From: Anastrepha obliqua
Taxonomy: Eukaryota > Arthropoda > Insecta > Diptera > Tephritidae
Assembly: GCF_027943255.1 (NCBI RefSeq)
Contig: NC_072895.1
Coordinates: forward strand, 83,206,001 to 83,270,000
DNA: 64,000 nucleotides
Reading direction: 5' to 3'
Positions 11,396 through 22,490 of the stretch are shown one piece after another (the stretch's first letter is position 1; the number at the start of each line of letters is the position of its first letter). The notes below the pieces were generated by a model. The model ran no database searches and had not been told where the DNA came from. It saw nothing but the letters and a program-made list of their open reading frames with translations. A program made the translations under genes and the position numbers.

Positions 11396-12680
11396 GCGCT
11401 AAAGTATTCCTCCTATCAGAAAATGCTATAAATTTTGCGATTGGCCCCTAATGTCAGTTCTGTTTTGACATTTGTGTAGTAAACACATGCGAAATACCCG
11501 TTAATAAACAATGTTACGCCACACTGCTCCAGAACGGGGAATATTGCTGACTATTTATTTCACCAATAATCGGTCGGTGACTTTGGCACAACGTGAATTT
11601 CGTCGCAGATTTCCACGCCGTCCAACGGCTACTGGTGAAACACTGCGACGTTTATCCGCTCGCCTCGAAGAGACTGGCACAACACGAGATGCTGCCAGGC
11701 GTGGCAGACCCTGGAGTAGCCGTTCTGCAGAGAATATTGCTGCTGTAGCCGACCAGACGACGTCCCACGCAAATGGGTATCAGTCGACGGTCTTTACAGC
11801 GAATTTTGGTACAAGATTTGAAGATGTTTCCGTACAAAGTCCAGACGGTGCATCAGCTGTTAGCTGCTGACCGCCAATCGCGTTTAACATGCGCTCAAGC
11901 CATCCTTAATCACCACCAAGAAGAAGATGATTTTTCATCAAAAATAATCATGAGTGATGAGGCCCATTTCCATCTTAGCGGGTACGTAAATAAGCAAAAT
12001 TTACGCTTCTGGGGCACTGAAAATCTGCGTGTAACCCACGAAGAGCCATTACACCCGCTCAAAGTCATTGTATTGTGTGCTGTTTTCGCTGGAGGAGTCA
12101 TCGGACCTTTTTTCTTCGAAGACGTCGCGGGCCAAACGGTTACTGTGAATGTTGAGCGCTACAGAGCAATGATCAACGAGTTCTTTTTGCCGCAACTTGA
12201 TGAATTGGGATTGGAAAACATGTGGTTCCAACAGGACGGTGCAACGGCACACACTGCACGTGCCACAACCGATATGCTGAAGGATGCATTTCCCGGGCGC
12301 CTAATCTCCCGTTTTGGCGATTTGCACTGGCCAGCAAGATCGCCTGATTTGACCGCTCCAGACTTCTTTTTGTGGGGCTTTTTGAAGTCGCGGGTTTATG
12401 TCAACAAGCCTCAGACTCTTGCAGCTCTTAAAGACAATATCCATCAAGAATGTGAGGACCTATCGCTGGAAGTTTTGGCCAAAGTGAAGGAAAATGCCAT
12501 AGAAAGGGCTCAAATGGCAATCAACTGTGGCGACAGCCATTTACATGACATCATATTCTCGTCTTGATGTAAAAAAAATTAAGAGACCAAATAAAAATAA
12601 TCCACAAGAAGAATCAAAGTTTTTCATTTTTTTTTAATTACAGCCAAAAAACATCGCAAGGTTACTTTTGCGCCACCTGT
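11396..12680 (+). mobile_element. DD41D (rosa-type) mariner-like element
   Basis: Contains an almost complete DD41D transposase gene. The right end, reverse-complemented, begins CAGGTGGCGCAAAAGTAACC at 12679. A degraded left counterpart (GCGCTAAAGTATTCC) lies at about 11399. A TA follows the right end. DD41D mariner-like elements were first described from tephritid flies (Ceratitis rosa), which fits the suspected host. It inserted at, or now borders, the right edge of the tandem array. Confidence 0.7.
11511..12567 (+). pseudogene. DD41D mariner-like transposase, one frameshift
   Basis: The N-terminal frame (11511 to about 11760) opens MLRHTAPERGILLTIYF and carries RRFPRRPTATGETLRRL, a helix-turn-helix region. 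A small deletion near 11757 then shifts the frame. The second frame (11773-12567, 264 aa) has all three catalytic Asp residues: MSDEAHF (residue 62), WFQQDGATAHTAR (155) and PDLTAPDFFLWG (197). Exactly 41 residues lie between the second and third. It ends HDIIFSS with the stop at 12565-12567. Apart from the one shift it is the least damaged DNA transposase in the window. A related but worse copy is at 42475-43542. Confidence 0.85.
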
Positions 12681-13213
12681 TATTTTTCCTTAAACTGCGT
12701 TATCAAAACCCAATTTAAATTTTTGCAAATTTATTTCAAAACAACTCCTGCTCCAATTTGCTGATTTTGGCAATTAAGAAAATATGAAGCATAAACCCCT
12801 AAGTTGCGCAATAAACAGAATTGAGTACTTCATTTCATTTATTGCCCAAAATCATTTTAACATAGGAGTTTACAAAGTTATTATCAAATTAGATTGTTTA
12901 GCATTATCCTAACATACATTTGTATTTGTCTAGGAGTTTAAAACTTATTTTTCTTTTGATATATACAATAGGTTATGATTATTATTTTGTTTGTCTTTGG
13001 CATAATTTTAAAACTTATTTATATTCTCCCAAGAAGGGAAAATTGAGTACTAGAACCTACAAAGTAATATTATTGAAGCAGCTATTTTGACTGGTTGCCA
13101 CAAACGAGAATCTATTTTGCAAGGAAGCACTTCAAAAAATACTTTAAATAAACAAAAATGTGAACTTAAAACAGAAATTGTAAACCTTTCCGTTTCGAAA
13201 ATTTTATCTTGGA
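12681..13213. other. No gene seen
   Basis: AT-rich unique-looking DNA between the DD41D element and SINE copy B. No recognised feature. Confidence 0.55.
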
Positions 13214-13225
13214 AAATGTTTTATT

Positions 13226-13506
13226 GGGCGCCGTAGCCGAATGTGTTGGTGCGTAGATTCGGGCACGAAACACCAAAATCAAAAAGTTTTTTTTTAATAG
13301 CGGCCGTCCCTCGGCAGGCAATGGCAAGCCTCCGAGTGTATTTCAGTCATGAAAAAGCTCTTCACAGAAATCATTTCCCATTATAAATCGGCTTAATATG
13401 GTGGGTCTCTCCATTCGTGGAAAAATATCGCGACACACACCACAAGGAGTAGGAGGAGTGCGGCCAAGCACCTACAGAAGTATACGCGTAAATTTTTTTT
13501 TTACTT
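13226..13506 (+). mobile_element. SINE, nearly complete (copy B), 12-bp target duplications
   Basis: Starts GGGCGCCGTAGCCGAATG, the tRNA-like head with a box A. Between box A and box B the sequence is shortened (GTGCGTAGATTCGGGC), an internal deletion of the tRNA-like part. The body has the family's CCCTCGGCAGGCAATGGCAA and ATGAAAAAGCTC blocks and ends near the conserved GGAGTGCGGCCAAGCACC. AAATGTTTTATT occurs at 13214-13225 and again at 13507-13518, a clean 12-bp target duplication. Confidence 0.85.
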
Positions 13507-13757
13507 AAATGTTTTATTAAATGTATTTTAGAGTTAATAATAAAAAGGAATATTAAGTTAACCGATGTTGTGGTGTAAACTAAAAAATGTCGAGAGGAAA
13601 ATAAATAAATCTGATCTCAACAAGAAAACTGGTCAATAAGGAAAATCAGGTGGCAAAACCGCAAAAATTATAAGTCTTAGTGGTGCGAACGTTCAATACG
13701 TCACAAATAAAAAAAAAAACATTCAATATCACCAGTTCCTTTGAACGCGAAAAGCAA

Positions 13758-14438
13758 TCCTTCTTCTTCTTGATTGGGGCGATAATGGCTTACGTGATTT
13801 TAGCTAACCGTCACACCAAGTGAAGACAAGTCCCTCTCCACCTGATCTTCCCAACGCAGAGGCCAAAGAGACCTTCATCTTCGCATCGGAACGTTTGTAT
13901 CCATTCGGACGACATGACCCAGCTAACGAAGCCGTTGGATCTATATTCGCTGCATTATATTACTTCATGTTCGCCTTCCATCGCCTGTGATATTCGGCAT
14001 CGCCAACGTGCAAAGGTCCAAAAACGTTTCTCTGAATCTGTCTCTCAAACACTCCAAGTGACGCCTCATCCGATATTGTCATAGTCCAAGTTTCTGCGCC
14101 GTGCAATAAAGCAGGCTTGGGGAGAACCTTATAGTGGGTTAGTTTTGTTCGTCGAGAGGACTTTACTACTCGATTCCCTACTAAGTAGCACTTGTTGGCA
14201 ACCTTAAGAATTAACGGTGTTAATGTTGGTTCCTAAATAAGCGAAGTCTTTTATGACTTCAAAATCATAACTGTCAACAATGACGTGGGTGCCGATACGC
14301 GAGTGCGTGGACTGTTTGTTTGACGACAGTCAATCGTTCGTCTTGTCCTCGTTCACCGCCAGACCCATTCGCTTTGCTTCTTTATCCAGTTTGGAAAGGC
14401 AGACCTACGCAGTTGTTAATGCCGATGAGGTCAATATC
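13758..14438 (-). mobile_element. RTE family 1, 5'-truncated 3' fragment (copy a)
   Basis: Minus-strand RTE-clade sequence. It runs from the ADD-adjacent IDLIGINN motif at 14438 through the GTHVIVDSYD-like region (about 14280) to TKLTHYKVLPKPALLHGAET. It then covers FGPLHVGDAEYHRRW-like text and ends in a (GAAGAAGAAGG) 3' tail at 13758. It is homologous over its whole length to the copy at 29982-31525, with numerous stops and indels. It keeps part of the GPLHVGD...WLGHV region that the better copy lacks. Confidence 0.75.
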
Positions 14439-14585
14439 AAAATGACAATGGAACCAAAATATTGTATACCAGTCGTTAAGTATGGAGGTTGTTGTGTTCT
14501 GATATGGATAGCTAGACCAGCTGCTGACGTTGGAAAGCTGGATTCCATTCATACCTCTACACAGTTGTGGTCTGGGCACATTTAG
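14439..14585 (+). pseudogene. Possible Tc1-type transposase fragment
   Basis: Plus-strand frame with VVKYGGCCVLIWIA and then ADVGKLDSI. This resembles the central Tc1 pattern V-K-x-G-G-G-S-V-M-V-W-G followed by G-V-G-x-L. No catalytic Asp is present and flanks are not recognisable. The RTE fragment abuts it, so the LINE may have landed in an old Tc1 copy. Weak. Confidence 0.3.
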
Positions 14586-16310
14586 TGGATTATGTCAATT
14601 TCTAAAACATGTCGGGCTTTTCAATCAAACAAAGATTAATTAAAGAAGTAAAGAAAAGACTTTGTGATAATCCAAATCGGTTAAATTTTGGAATAAATTA
14701 TGTGGATTTAATGATATTTTTTAACAAAACTTTGCTTCAATTCATCTCCTTCGTCTTCGTCTTCTTCTTACTTTAAATACTTAATATTTTTTCGTAGTTT
14801 AAAATCTATTATATAATTTTCTCAAGTGTTCTGAGACAAACATATAAAAAATTACACATACACCCATAAATAAAGACTATTCCAAAGGGCACCAAGGCAA
14901 GGGCTTAAGGAAGCAATAAACTGAGTAAAAAGTAAATGAAACGAAATCCATGGAAATTGATTTGTTGGCAACTCGTAAAGTAAATGCGGCACGCATGACA
15001 GCCAATCGCCCAAGCGAAGCGTTCAACATGCGTGCGTGTGTATGTATGTATGTATGTATGTACATACATCTCAGACGCATGCAGTTGGCAGGAGGAAACA
15101 AGTGGCAGTCAAGCAGGCCGCCAGCAGGCGGTGGTGCGACAAACAACGGGCGGTTTTTGTTGTTGCCTGCCAACTGCTGCCGATGGCATTGAGCGAACGG
15201 CAAGTAGTCGCACTCGCTCAATGGGTCGCGCGGCGATGAGTGATGCGTGCACGCCGCATTGTTGATGGGGCACTTAAGCCGCACATTGGCGGCGGCACGT
15301 TGACAACCTGTAGCCGCACACAAACCAAAACAAACACTCGTAAAAAAGCTAAAATCTCGAAAAATACTAGAAATAAAAAAATGGCGCAAAACACGCAAAA
15401 CATCAATAAAAATATAAATAAATCTGAAAACGAAAATAGAAATAAATATAAAATGTATTTTACATGCCCGTCTGATGGGAAATGTGTAGCAATGATTAAA
15501 AATACCTAAATGCATGTAGAAGTAATTTTTATTAATTTCCAAAGCAAGCAGCACCTGAGCGAATGGATTTGCATACTAAAGTACACTTTTTGATCATTTC
15601 TATGTTTATCAGTACATTTGTATGTATGTATGTATTTCGGACATACTCCCAATTTAAGTTGCTACTCCTTGCTCACTGTCTCAGTTGCATAGAGATACTT
15701 GTGTGCAGTTGTGCCTCGCTCCACATAATTGCAGTGACTGCTCGAAAACGCGCTCTGCAACTGCAACAGTGCCATGCAAATAGCGAAGATTTTTCTTCAT
15801 TATGTCGCATTGTGTCACCGGCTATTAGCTGCTTTGCCTGTACTGACTTACATACATACTCGCATATGTTTGTCGACCACTCCATTTCGCTTTAGTCTGT
15901 GAGAAATTATGATCATCGCACGCATAGTTCCTCATATTGTCTGATAGGGTGGCCAACTTGACATGTTTGCTTTTAAAATACCGACTTCATTAAAATGCAT
16001 TTACACTGGGTTGAAAAACTGTAGCACAGGAACTTATTGACGAGTTTTGACTATTTATTTATTTCTTATTTAAGGTCAAACGTTTTTGTTAACCATAAAA
16101 ATCTAAGTTTCAAACTTTATGCAAATTTAAAAGAGTCAACAAATTTGCATTAAAGTTTAATTTTTAACCATTTTACAAGCCATACAATTTTGATATAAAA
16201 AAAAGCAAATTTGAAGTAGCTCAAAAATCTTTTTGATTTTTTCATATTTTTTCTTTTTTGTTGATAGAGATGACATATTTAAAGCAATTGTGCCTTAAAA
16301 TTTATCAATG
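14586..16310. other. Unique-looking DNA, TATG microsatellite
   Basis: No gene recognised. A (TATG)n run lies at about 15040-15062 and a shorter one at 15620-15635. The GC-richer part at 14990-15310 has overlapping frames on both strands, none of a known family. Confidence 0.5.
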
Positions 16311-16321
16311 CAAGGTGTGTG

Positions 16322-16800
16322 TTAGGTTAAGTTAAAATGGTTGCTCAGACAAATGGTTGCACGAAAATCAAACTCATCCTTTATGATACCGTTGCAGAGG
16401 AAATAAAAAGGAAAGGAAACTAATAGGAAGGAAGAAAGGAAGAGGGGATAACTGAGTTACGGTGGTGTTAACCGCTTCGTGCTGCTCATGAAGTTCATCC
16501 GGTTTGTAATATCAAGACCTGCTATATCAGCAGGCATAGTAAAGAAATTAGTGACAAGATACTTAACTCTTAGCCACGTGAAATCAGGGCAGCAAGGAGA
16601 AAGTGCTGAGATGATTCCTCCTTATCTACCATACAGCTAACACAAAAATGATTCGAATGCCGATCTCACAGCATACGGTCCTCGCGGATAGTGTTCGATG
16701 AGAATACCCACGAAATTCAAAAAGAAGATCCCTCGCGCGCTTCCGTTCTACACGTGCCCATAAAGATCTCGCGGCCTTACAAGTTAGTGTACTTGCCCAG
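16322..16800 (-). mobile_element. RNase H-type LINE 3' fragment
   Basis: The minus strand reads NTIREDRM, then HFCVSCMVDKEESSQHF (a C-x2-C-x8-H zinc-knuckle start) and WLRVKYLVTNFF. This is the C-terminal layout of LOA/I-type non-LTR elements. The 3' end at about 16322 is TTTAACTTAACCTAACAC, a TAACC-repeat tail typical of such elements. Frames are broken and the 5' part is gone. A different family from the 416-aa frame at 46478-47728. Confidence 0.55.
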
Positions 16801-17345
16801 CGCTAGCTGAGTTGAAGCGAAGCCGATCTCTCTAGGAGCAAACCGAAGGTAGTCAATGGGATCCCAATTCTCTCATTTCGGGGCGAAACTACCTCACAGG
16901 TACTCTGGCCCCAGCAAGGTTTAATTGTCACATAATTTAATTTTCATAAATATTTTTTTTTTAGATTGAAAAACTAAGATTTTGGTCTTGCTTGTTTCGA
17001 ATCCTTTATTAATAGGTAGATTTATTTGCGTTATATTTGAAAAAGTTTTGCTCAACAGACGGAAATCCGAACTATTGAAGAGTCATATTACGATTCAGAA
17101 CTTGGTAGCGTTATTTTGGAAATCAAGTTTTTGATTAGATATTTCAAATGAATAACATAACAAAATATTCTGCTGCATTTCGTTTCCCTATCAATGCGTT
17201 TTCCCACTGGAACAGGAACATTTAATGGTGATTATTTCGATTAAAATATATCCACAACAGCCTGAATGATTTTACGATCAATTTAAATTACTTAAAACTG
17301 CTGTGTCCGGCTCAGAATCTCGACAGTAATTTTTAATAATTTTTA
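16801..17345. other. No gene seen
   Basis: Nothing assignable. Part of 16801-16910 may still belong to the LINE fragment. Confidence 0.45.
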
Positions 17346-17445
17346 AACTGCCCTTTTTCATGGCAGAAATGTATTCAAAGGTTTATCATTCCCCCATTGA
17401 GAATCGAACAAAATTTGAAACAACTTTTTCTTAATCGAATGCCCG
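17346..17445 (-). mobile_element. SINE body fragment (copy J), very old
   Basis: The block CTTTTTCATGGCAGAAATG, followed by GGTTTATCATTCCCCCATTGAG, aligns to the SINE body (CTTTTTCATGGCAGAAATAC and GGTTTGCCATTGCCTG). A GAATCGAAC remnant of the B-box side lies nearby. No target duplication is visible. Confidence 0.5.
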
Positions 17446-19588
17446 AGGCTGCTCTGACATTTCCTGATCATAAAAAGCTTAACCAATATTCAAACACAAA
17501 TTTGCTATGCCCCTATTCAAAACCCCGTTATATTATTAACAAGAAATTAATAAAACGCATATGAAAAAATGTATCTAGTCAAAATCGGACGCTTCCCAAA
17601 CAATGGCAACTCCATTATTCGTGCTGCATTGCCATTGTAACACTATTCTAACGCCCTATTGTTGTTGTTCCAGCTACTGCTACATATATTGTTCCGCATG
17701 CTGAAGCTGCCACTGCAGCATATGCTACAGCATGCGCACTCACGTTACGCCCCACACGCTTACGTCGCCCATTCCCTACCGATACAGCTGGCCATAGCGA
17801 TGTGTAGTGTAAACAAAAGTGTATGCACGAATGTGTGGCTAGTTCAGCGCCTGTCAGCGCAGGTTGTGATGCATTGCTTAGCGGTCGTAAGATCTATTAC
17901 CGCACTGATTTTTTATGGCCCTTCTTTGCTTGCATTGTTGCTGTTGTTTAAGTAATGTTGTTGATGGCATTTGGCCTGTCTCTCGGCGGTGGCTGCTGCT
18001 GTTGTTATTGTTGTTGACATCTTTGTTGCAACCACTTGCCATCGTTTATTTACATATGTGCCTGCACACTCACACAAGCACATAATCAAGCGCATATCAT
18101 AATCCGCTTCAACCCACGCAACTCACGTTCAATGGTCCCAAGAACCAGACCCAGGTAATTCAACGCACATTATAACAGCACAAAACAAAAAAAATTAAGC
18201 AAAACAAAACAACAACTACAGTTTATGTAGCATTTCAGCGCCCAAGCAAGCAGTGGCTGCTTGGCTGGAAAGCTACGGAAAGTACCTGCAAAAGATATAA
18301 ATTTGAAGTTACCATGCGACCGAACAGCAGGAGGCCATGCATGAGATCATGGGGAGGAGGGCGGCGGAAACAGGCGAGCGTTTTAGTATTTAAATTAGTT
18401 CGAGTGATCAAGTTGGAGATGAAAAGCTATTGGAGATGAAAAGCCATTGATAAACGGAGAAGGAGGTGCGGCATGTAAGCGATTAAGCGCACAATCAACC
18501 GCAGAGCATTTAAGCAACAAAATCAAAAAGCCAACCAGAAAAAACGCTTGCATTGAAGAGTGACTAGGCGACGTGAAAGAGCGCAATCTGCATTCTCTTA
18601 CTGCACCTTCGTTTCACACTCGTTTGCTCTTGAAATTAAATGAAAATATTAAAATTGCTCCAGAATTTCAAAACGACTTCCTGCTGCCCATCGCTAAGCA
18701 AATGTTACGGGTCCACTTATTGTATGCGAAATGTGTTTTATTTGTATTGACCTGTTTCGTGTTTGCCGCGACTTACTTCATAAAGTCGATAGATTAGTCA
18801 AAGTGTGCAACCATAGCAAAGTAAAAAGTCGTGTAAACAAAGTAGAAGCTCATAAATTTCGACTGAATTAATTAGATTTTAAGCGATCACAATATTTATT
18901 ACAGACCTACACGAATTATTTTAAAAGCAAACATTGTTTAGCTGAAAGAAAAATATACGCAAGTGGATGGGCATAAGTACTAATAAATGGTTTTGTTGGA
19001 AATCCAATAGATTATTATTGTAGGGATGCGACGTGACTCCCAAAAAATTAAGTCGTGCTCCCGTTGTTCTACTTTTTTATAATTCTTCTTTTGGGTATCT
19101 TTCAGAAGCAATTAAGAATAATTTATAAATTTACTAATACTACCACTTGCTTATAGAAGTTGTTCTTTTCATTGCAGACAAACAGTTTGCTGACTCTTCT
19201 GCCAAACGCGTCAAAAACCTGTACGTTTGCACACGCAACTATATTTCCAAATTAAAATTTTAGTCAAGTTCTTAAAGCAAAAAAGATTTGAAAAAAATAT
19301 CATATAATTCATCAAAAATGTTCAGAATTACATCAAATTCAATCCGAATAGAACCTTTTATGGGTCGTCCAAGATAATAAGCTCAACATCTCGTTGGCAT
19401 TGTCTCATATGTAATAATCCTCCCTGCCAACCAAAAGGGTTGAAAAAACTAGATAAAAAGTGGACTTCATTAACTTCAAAAGTGTGTACAAAATTGATTA
19501 TATGTGGGCTTCCTCTTGCCTTTTGCATCCAATAATTCAAAACATAAGAAGAATAGAAGAATAAAATAATAATGAAAATGGCTTAATT
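17446..19588. other. Unique-looking DNA, no gene recognised
   Basis: Mixed-composition DNA with GTTGTT/CTGCTG trinucleotide runs (17935-18015). Short open frames, such as 18573-18797 (74 codons with a hydrophobic C-terminal half), match no family I know. Confidence 0.5.
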
Positions 19589-19589
19589 G

Positions 19590-21434
19590 TTTTTTTTTTT
19601 TGTGTAAATATTTTATTTGCAATCTATCTTAATCCAATGATATTCAGCAAATTAGGTCTTATAATCTAATAGCAGCGGTAGTATTTGCACAAATGCAAAA
19701 CTACATATAAAATTACGATATTTGTTCAAATCTTATATCCTAAATGTATTAAATTTCATTTGTACTAATGAGTTGCTTATCTCCATATAGGAACTTATGT
19801 ATTTTGTTTTTTATTTAGTGTTGAATAAATAATTTAATTCAGCAAAATTAGAGAAATGGCAAGTCTAAGATATGATTACGCTTCAGTCATATTGTTTCAT
19901 TAATTGAGTCTAATAAGCATATAGCATTCGTATTTACATGGTTTGACAGCCGTGCAAGATATCTGTTAGAAAAGTTTGGAATTTCACTCTTTACAAATGG
20001 GATATCTAAGTTCTTGTGTATTGCTTCATTTGTGACAAACTAAGGGGCATTAACAATAGCACGCAAAGTTTTTGATTGGTAGCGTTGCAGGATTTCTATA
20101 TTCGATTTGCTAGCAGTTCCCCAAAGCTGTATACCGTAGGTCCATACAGGCTTTAAAATAGCTTTATGTAGTATTATTTTGTTTTCTAAACTAAGCTGAG
20201 CTTTGCGACCAAGCAGCCAGTGCATTCGCTTGGTTTTATTTTTAAGCTGCTCTTGTTTGGCCTTAATATGGGATTTCCAAGTAAGGCGTCGATCTAAATG
20301 CATTCCTAAATATGTCACCTTGGTATTCATTGGTATTACAGCATTATTTAAAAATATTCTAGGGCAGTTATCTTTTCTTAACGTAAAGGTGACATGGGTA
20401 GACTTGTCGGAGTTAACTTTGATCCTCCATTTATCCAGCCAAATTTCTAAAACATTTAGTTGGTTTTGCAGCAAAGTGGATGCTCTTGCAGGTGAATCGC
20501 TAGAAGCTGTGAAGGCTGTATCGTCAACGTAAGTAGCCACTTCCACTTCTTCTGTTATTGGCATGTCGGAAGTAAATATTGTGTATAGGACGGAGCCCAA
20601 CACACTACACTGGGGCACACCAGCGCTAATATTGTATATTTCTGAAGACGCATCTCGGTGTCTAATATAAAAGTGCCTTTCACTCAGATAGGATTTAGGG
20701 ATCAAATAGAAATGTGCTGGCAGAAGTTTTTTAATTTTGTATAGAAGTCCCAATGCCATACTCTGTCGAATGCATGTTGAACATCTAAAAAAGATGCAGA
20801 ACAGTATTGCTTCCTTTCTAGCGCATCCCTTATTACATTTACAACTCTATGGCATTGTTTTGGTGTGCCATGTCTTGCCCTGAACCCAAACTGATGTTCG
20901 GGAATGATGTTGTGCTCCCCAACTACTGGTAACATTCTCTTCAAAAATATTCGTTCGAATATTTTCGAGAACGTTACAAGCAAACTAATGGGGCGGTAAG
21001 ACTTAAGAAAGTTTTCGGGTTTATTTGGTTTTGGCACCATAACAACAACAGCACATTTCCATTGTGTTGGGTAGTGATTTACATTGAGAATGGCATTGTA
21101 GATTATTGTCAGGAATTAAATAGCTTTCTCAGGTAGAGCTTTAACTACTTTACTATCAATGCATATCCAGGAGCCTTGCAGTTATTTAGTCTAAGTATTT
21201 CTTCAGATACTCCACTATTTGATATCCGGCTGATCGGAAAATCCATTTGGCATGGGGATTCAAAAAAATTTGTGAACTCCGCATCGTCATTGGCGATAAT
21301 TGGAAGATTTGGCTGAAAAGTTTGATAGAGATGTTTGGCAAAAGCCTCTGTTTTACTTATAATTACAAACACTTCTGCATTCGCTTGTACCAATTTTCAA
21401 AGCAATTTTACCACTCAGAAGTGGATGCAAACAG
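19590..21434 (-). mobile_element. Jockey-clade LINE, 5'-truncated, with poly-A end
   Basis: Minus-strand jockey-type element. Its 3' end is a run of 12 T on the plus strand (19590-19601, a poly-A tail). About 260 bp of 3' UTR follows, then the C-terminal region and reverse transcriptase up to about 21393. The endonuclease half is absent. A second, internally deleted relative is at 50640-50955 on the plus strand. Confidence 0.75.
19862..21393 (-). pseudogene. Jockey-type reverse transcriptase, broken
   Basis: Pieces in order on the minus strand. First comes ISRISNSGVSEEILRLNNCKAPG (21393-21145), the region before the palm. Next are SYRPISLLVTFSKIFERIFL and SFLDVQHAFDRVWHWDF (21040-20702, motif A Asp present). 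Then AGVPQCSVLGSVLYTIFTSD and YVDDTAF (20759-20040; YVDD at residues 77-80, motif C). A degraded C-terminal domain follows (AIHKNLDIPFVKSEIPNF, RYLARLSNHVN). The motif B glycine is replaced by Cys (PQC for PQG), and a stop sits at the conserved Trp before IHKNL. Frameshifts separate the pieces, so it is non-functional. Confidence 0.85.
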
Positions 21435-21851
21435 TTGATTTAGGTTGTTAATAGTTGATTTAGGTCATTTCTGGCCCTCAATGAATAGCCAAAAATCATA
21501 TGAACTTGTTTTGTAAATAATTTGCAGAATAGTTTCCATACACAAATGTTTTTAATGATGTGAAATAGGAAACATTTAGTGAAACATCGTAATCTCGAAA
21601 ATTGTTAAGTTTTATACATCATTTCATATAATCAGAGATGGCCTAGGAAAATAATTCTCGCAAGTATCGAGAACGGAAAAATCTGGGATAATAAACAAAC
21701 TAATAAACAAGGAAAGACATAGTTTCTACCATCAGAAGGATGGACCATAGTTTAATCTTAACATATAAGAACTTGGCGTGGTTTCATCCGAATTCAATAA
21801 TACTTATGTCGGATTTGAATGAGGTGAGGAGTAATACGTACACCAAGTTTG
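21435..21851. other. No gene seen
   Basis: A short direct duplication of GTTGATTTAGGT at 21435-21466, then AT-rich DNA up to the SINE target duplication. Confidence 0.5.
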
Positions 21852-21863
21852 GACGAGCTTTAT

Positions 21864-22193
21864 ATATATAGGTATATAATTGGCGCGTACATCCTTTTTG
21901 GGTGTTTGGCCGAGCTCCTCCTCCTATTTGTGGCGTGCGTCTTGATGTTATTCCACAAATGGAGAGACCTGCAGTTTCAAGCCGACTCCGAACTGCATAT
22001 ATTTTAATGAAGACATTTTTCATGGCAGAAATACACTCGGAGATTTGCCATTGGCTGCCGAGGGGCGACGGCTATTAGAAAACACTTTTTCTTAATTTTA
22101 GTTTTTCCCCGAGACTCGAACGTTGTTCTGCGTTCTCTTTGTGAATTCCGAATGGTAGTCACGCACCAACCCATTCGGCTAGGGCGGCCGCCA
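21864..22193 (-). mobile_element. SINE, full length (copy C), 12-bp target duplications
   Basis: The reverse complement begins GGCGGCCGCCCTAGCCGAAT (tRNA-like head, box A) and contains the B-box-like part. It continues with the family body and ends GTACGCGCCAATTATATACC with a TATATA tail. GACGAGCTTTAT occurs at 21852-21863 and 22194-22205, a perfect 12-bp duplication. One of three full-length copies (with D and G). Confidence 0.9.
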
Positions 22194-22205
22194 GACGAGC
22201 TTTAT

Positions 22206-22440
22206 TAAGTTATTATTGAAATACACGCAATTACCAAAAGTGGCACATTTGTGAAAATTTGTCTCTGGAATTTGTTTTGGCTTTATAATTTTTGCTACAT
22301 TTGAGTAATTTTGATTTATTTGTAACAGAGGTGCATTTGCTTCGTTTTCGAAAACTATCTTTATACGGGAGGTGAGCTCGGTTAATGGTGGGAGATGAGC
22401 GCGGACGGATTTCGGCCATTTTCAATATCAACTTATTTTA
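22206..22440. other. No gene seen
   Basis: Nothing recognised. Confidence 0.5.
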
Positions 22441-22442
22441 TA

Positions 22443-22490
22443 GAAAGGCCGTAGCCGAATGTTTTGGAGCTGGAACACCATGCGATTTTT
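22443..22490 (+). mobile_element. SINE head fragment (copy I)
   Basis: GGCCGTAGCCGAATGTTTTGG followed by GGAACACCATGCG matches only the tRNA-like head of the SINE family. The body is missing. Short, so tentative. Confidence 0.4.

Noticed and set aside
14877..15554. 225-codon minus-strand frame
   Set aside because: Long but composed of low-complexity and hydrophobic stretches derived from A-rich DNA on the opposite strand (FRFIYIFIDVL) and a CATA microsatellite (MYIHTYIHTH). No domain recognisable.
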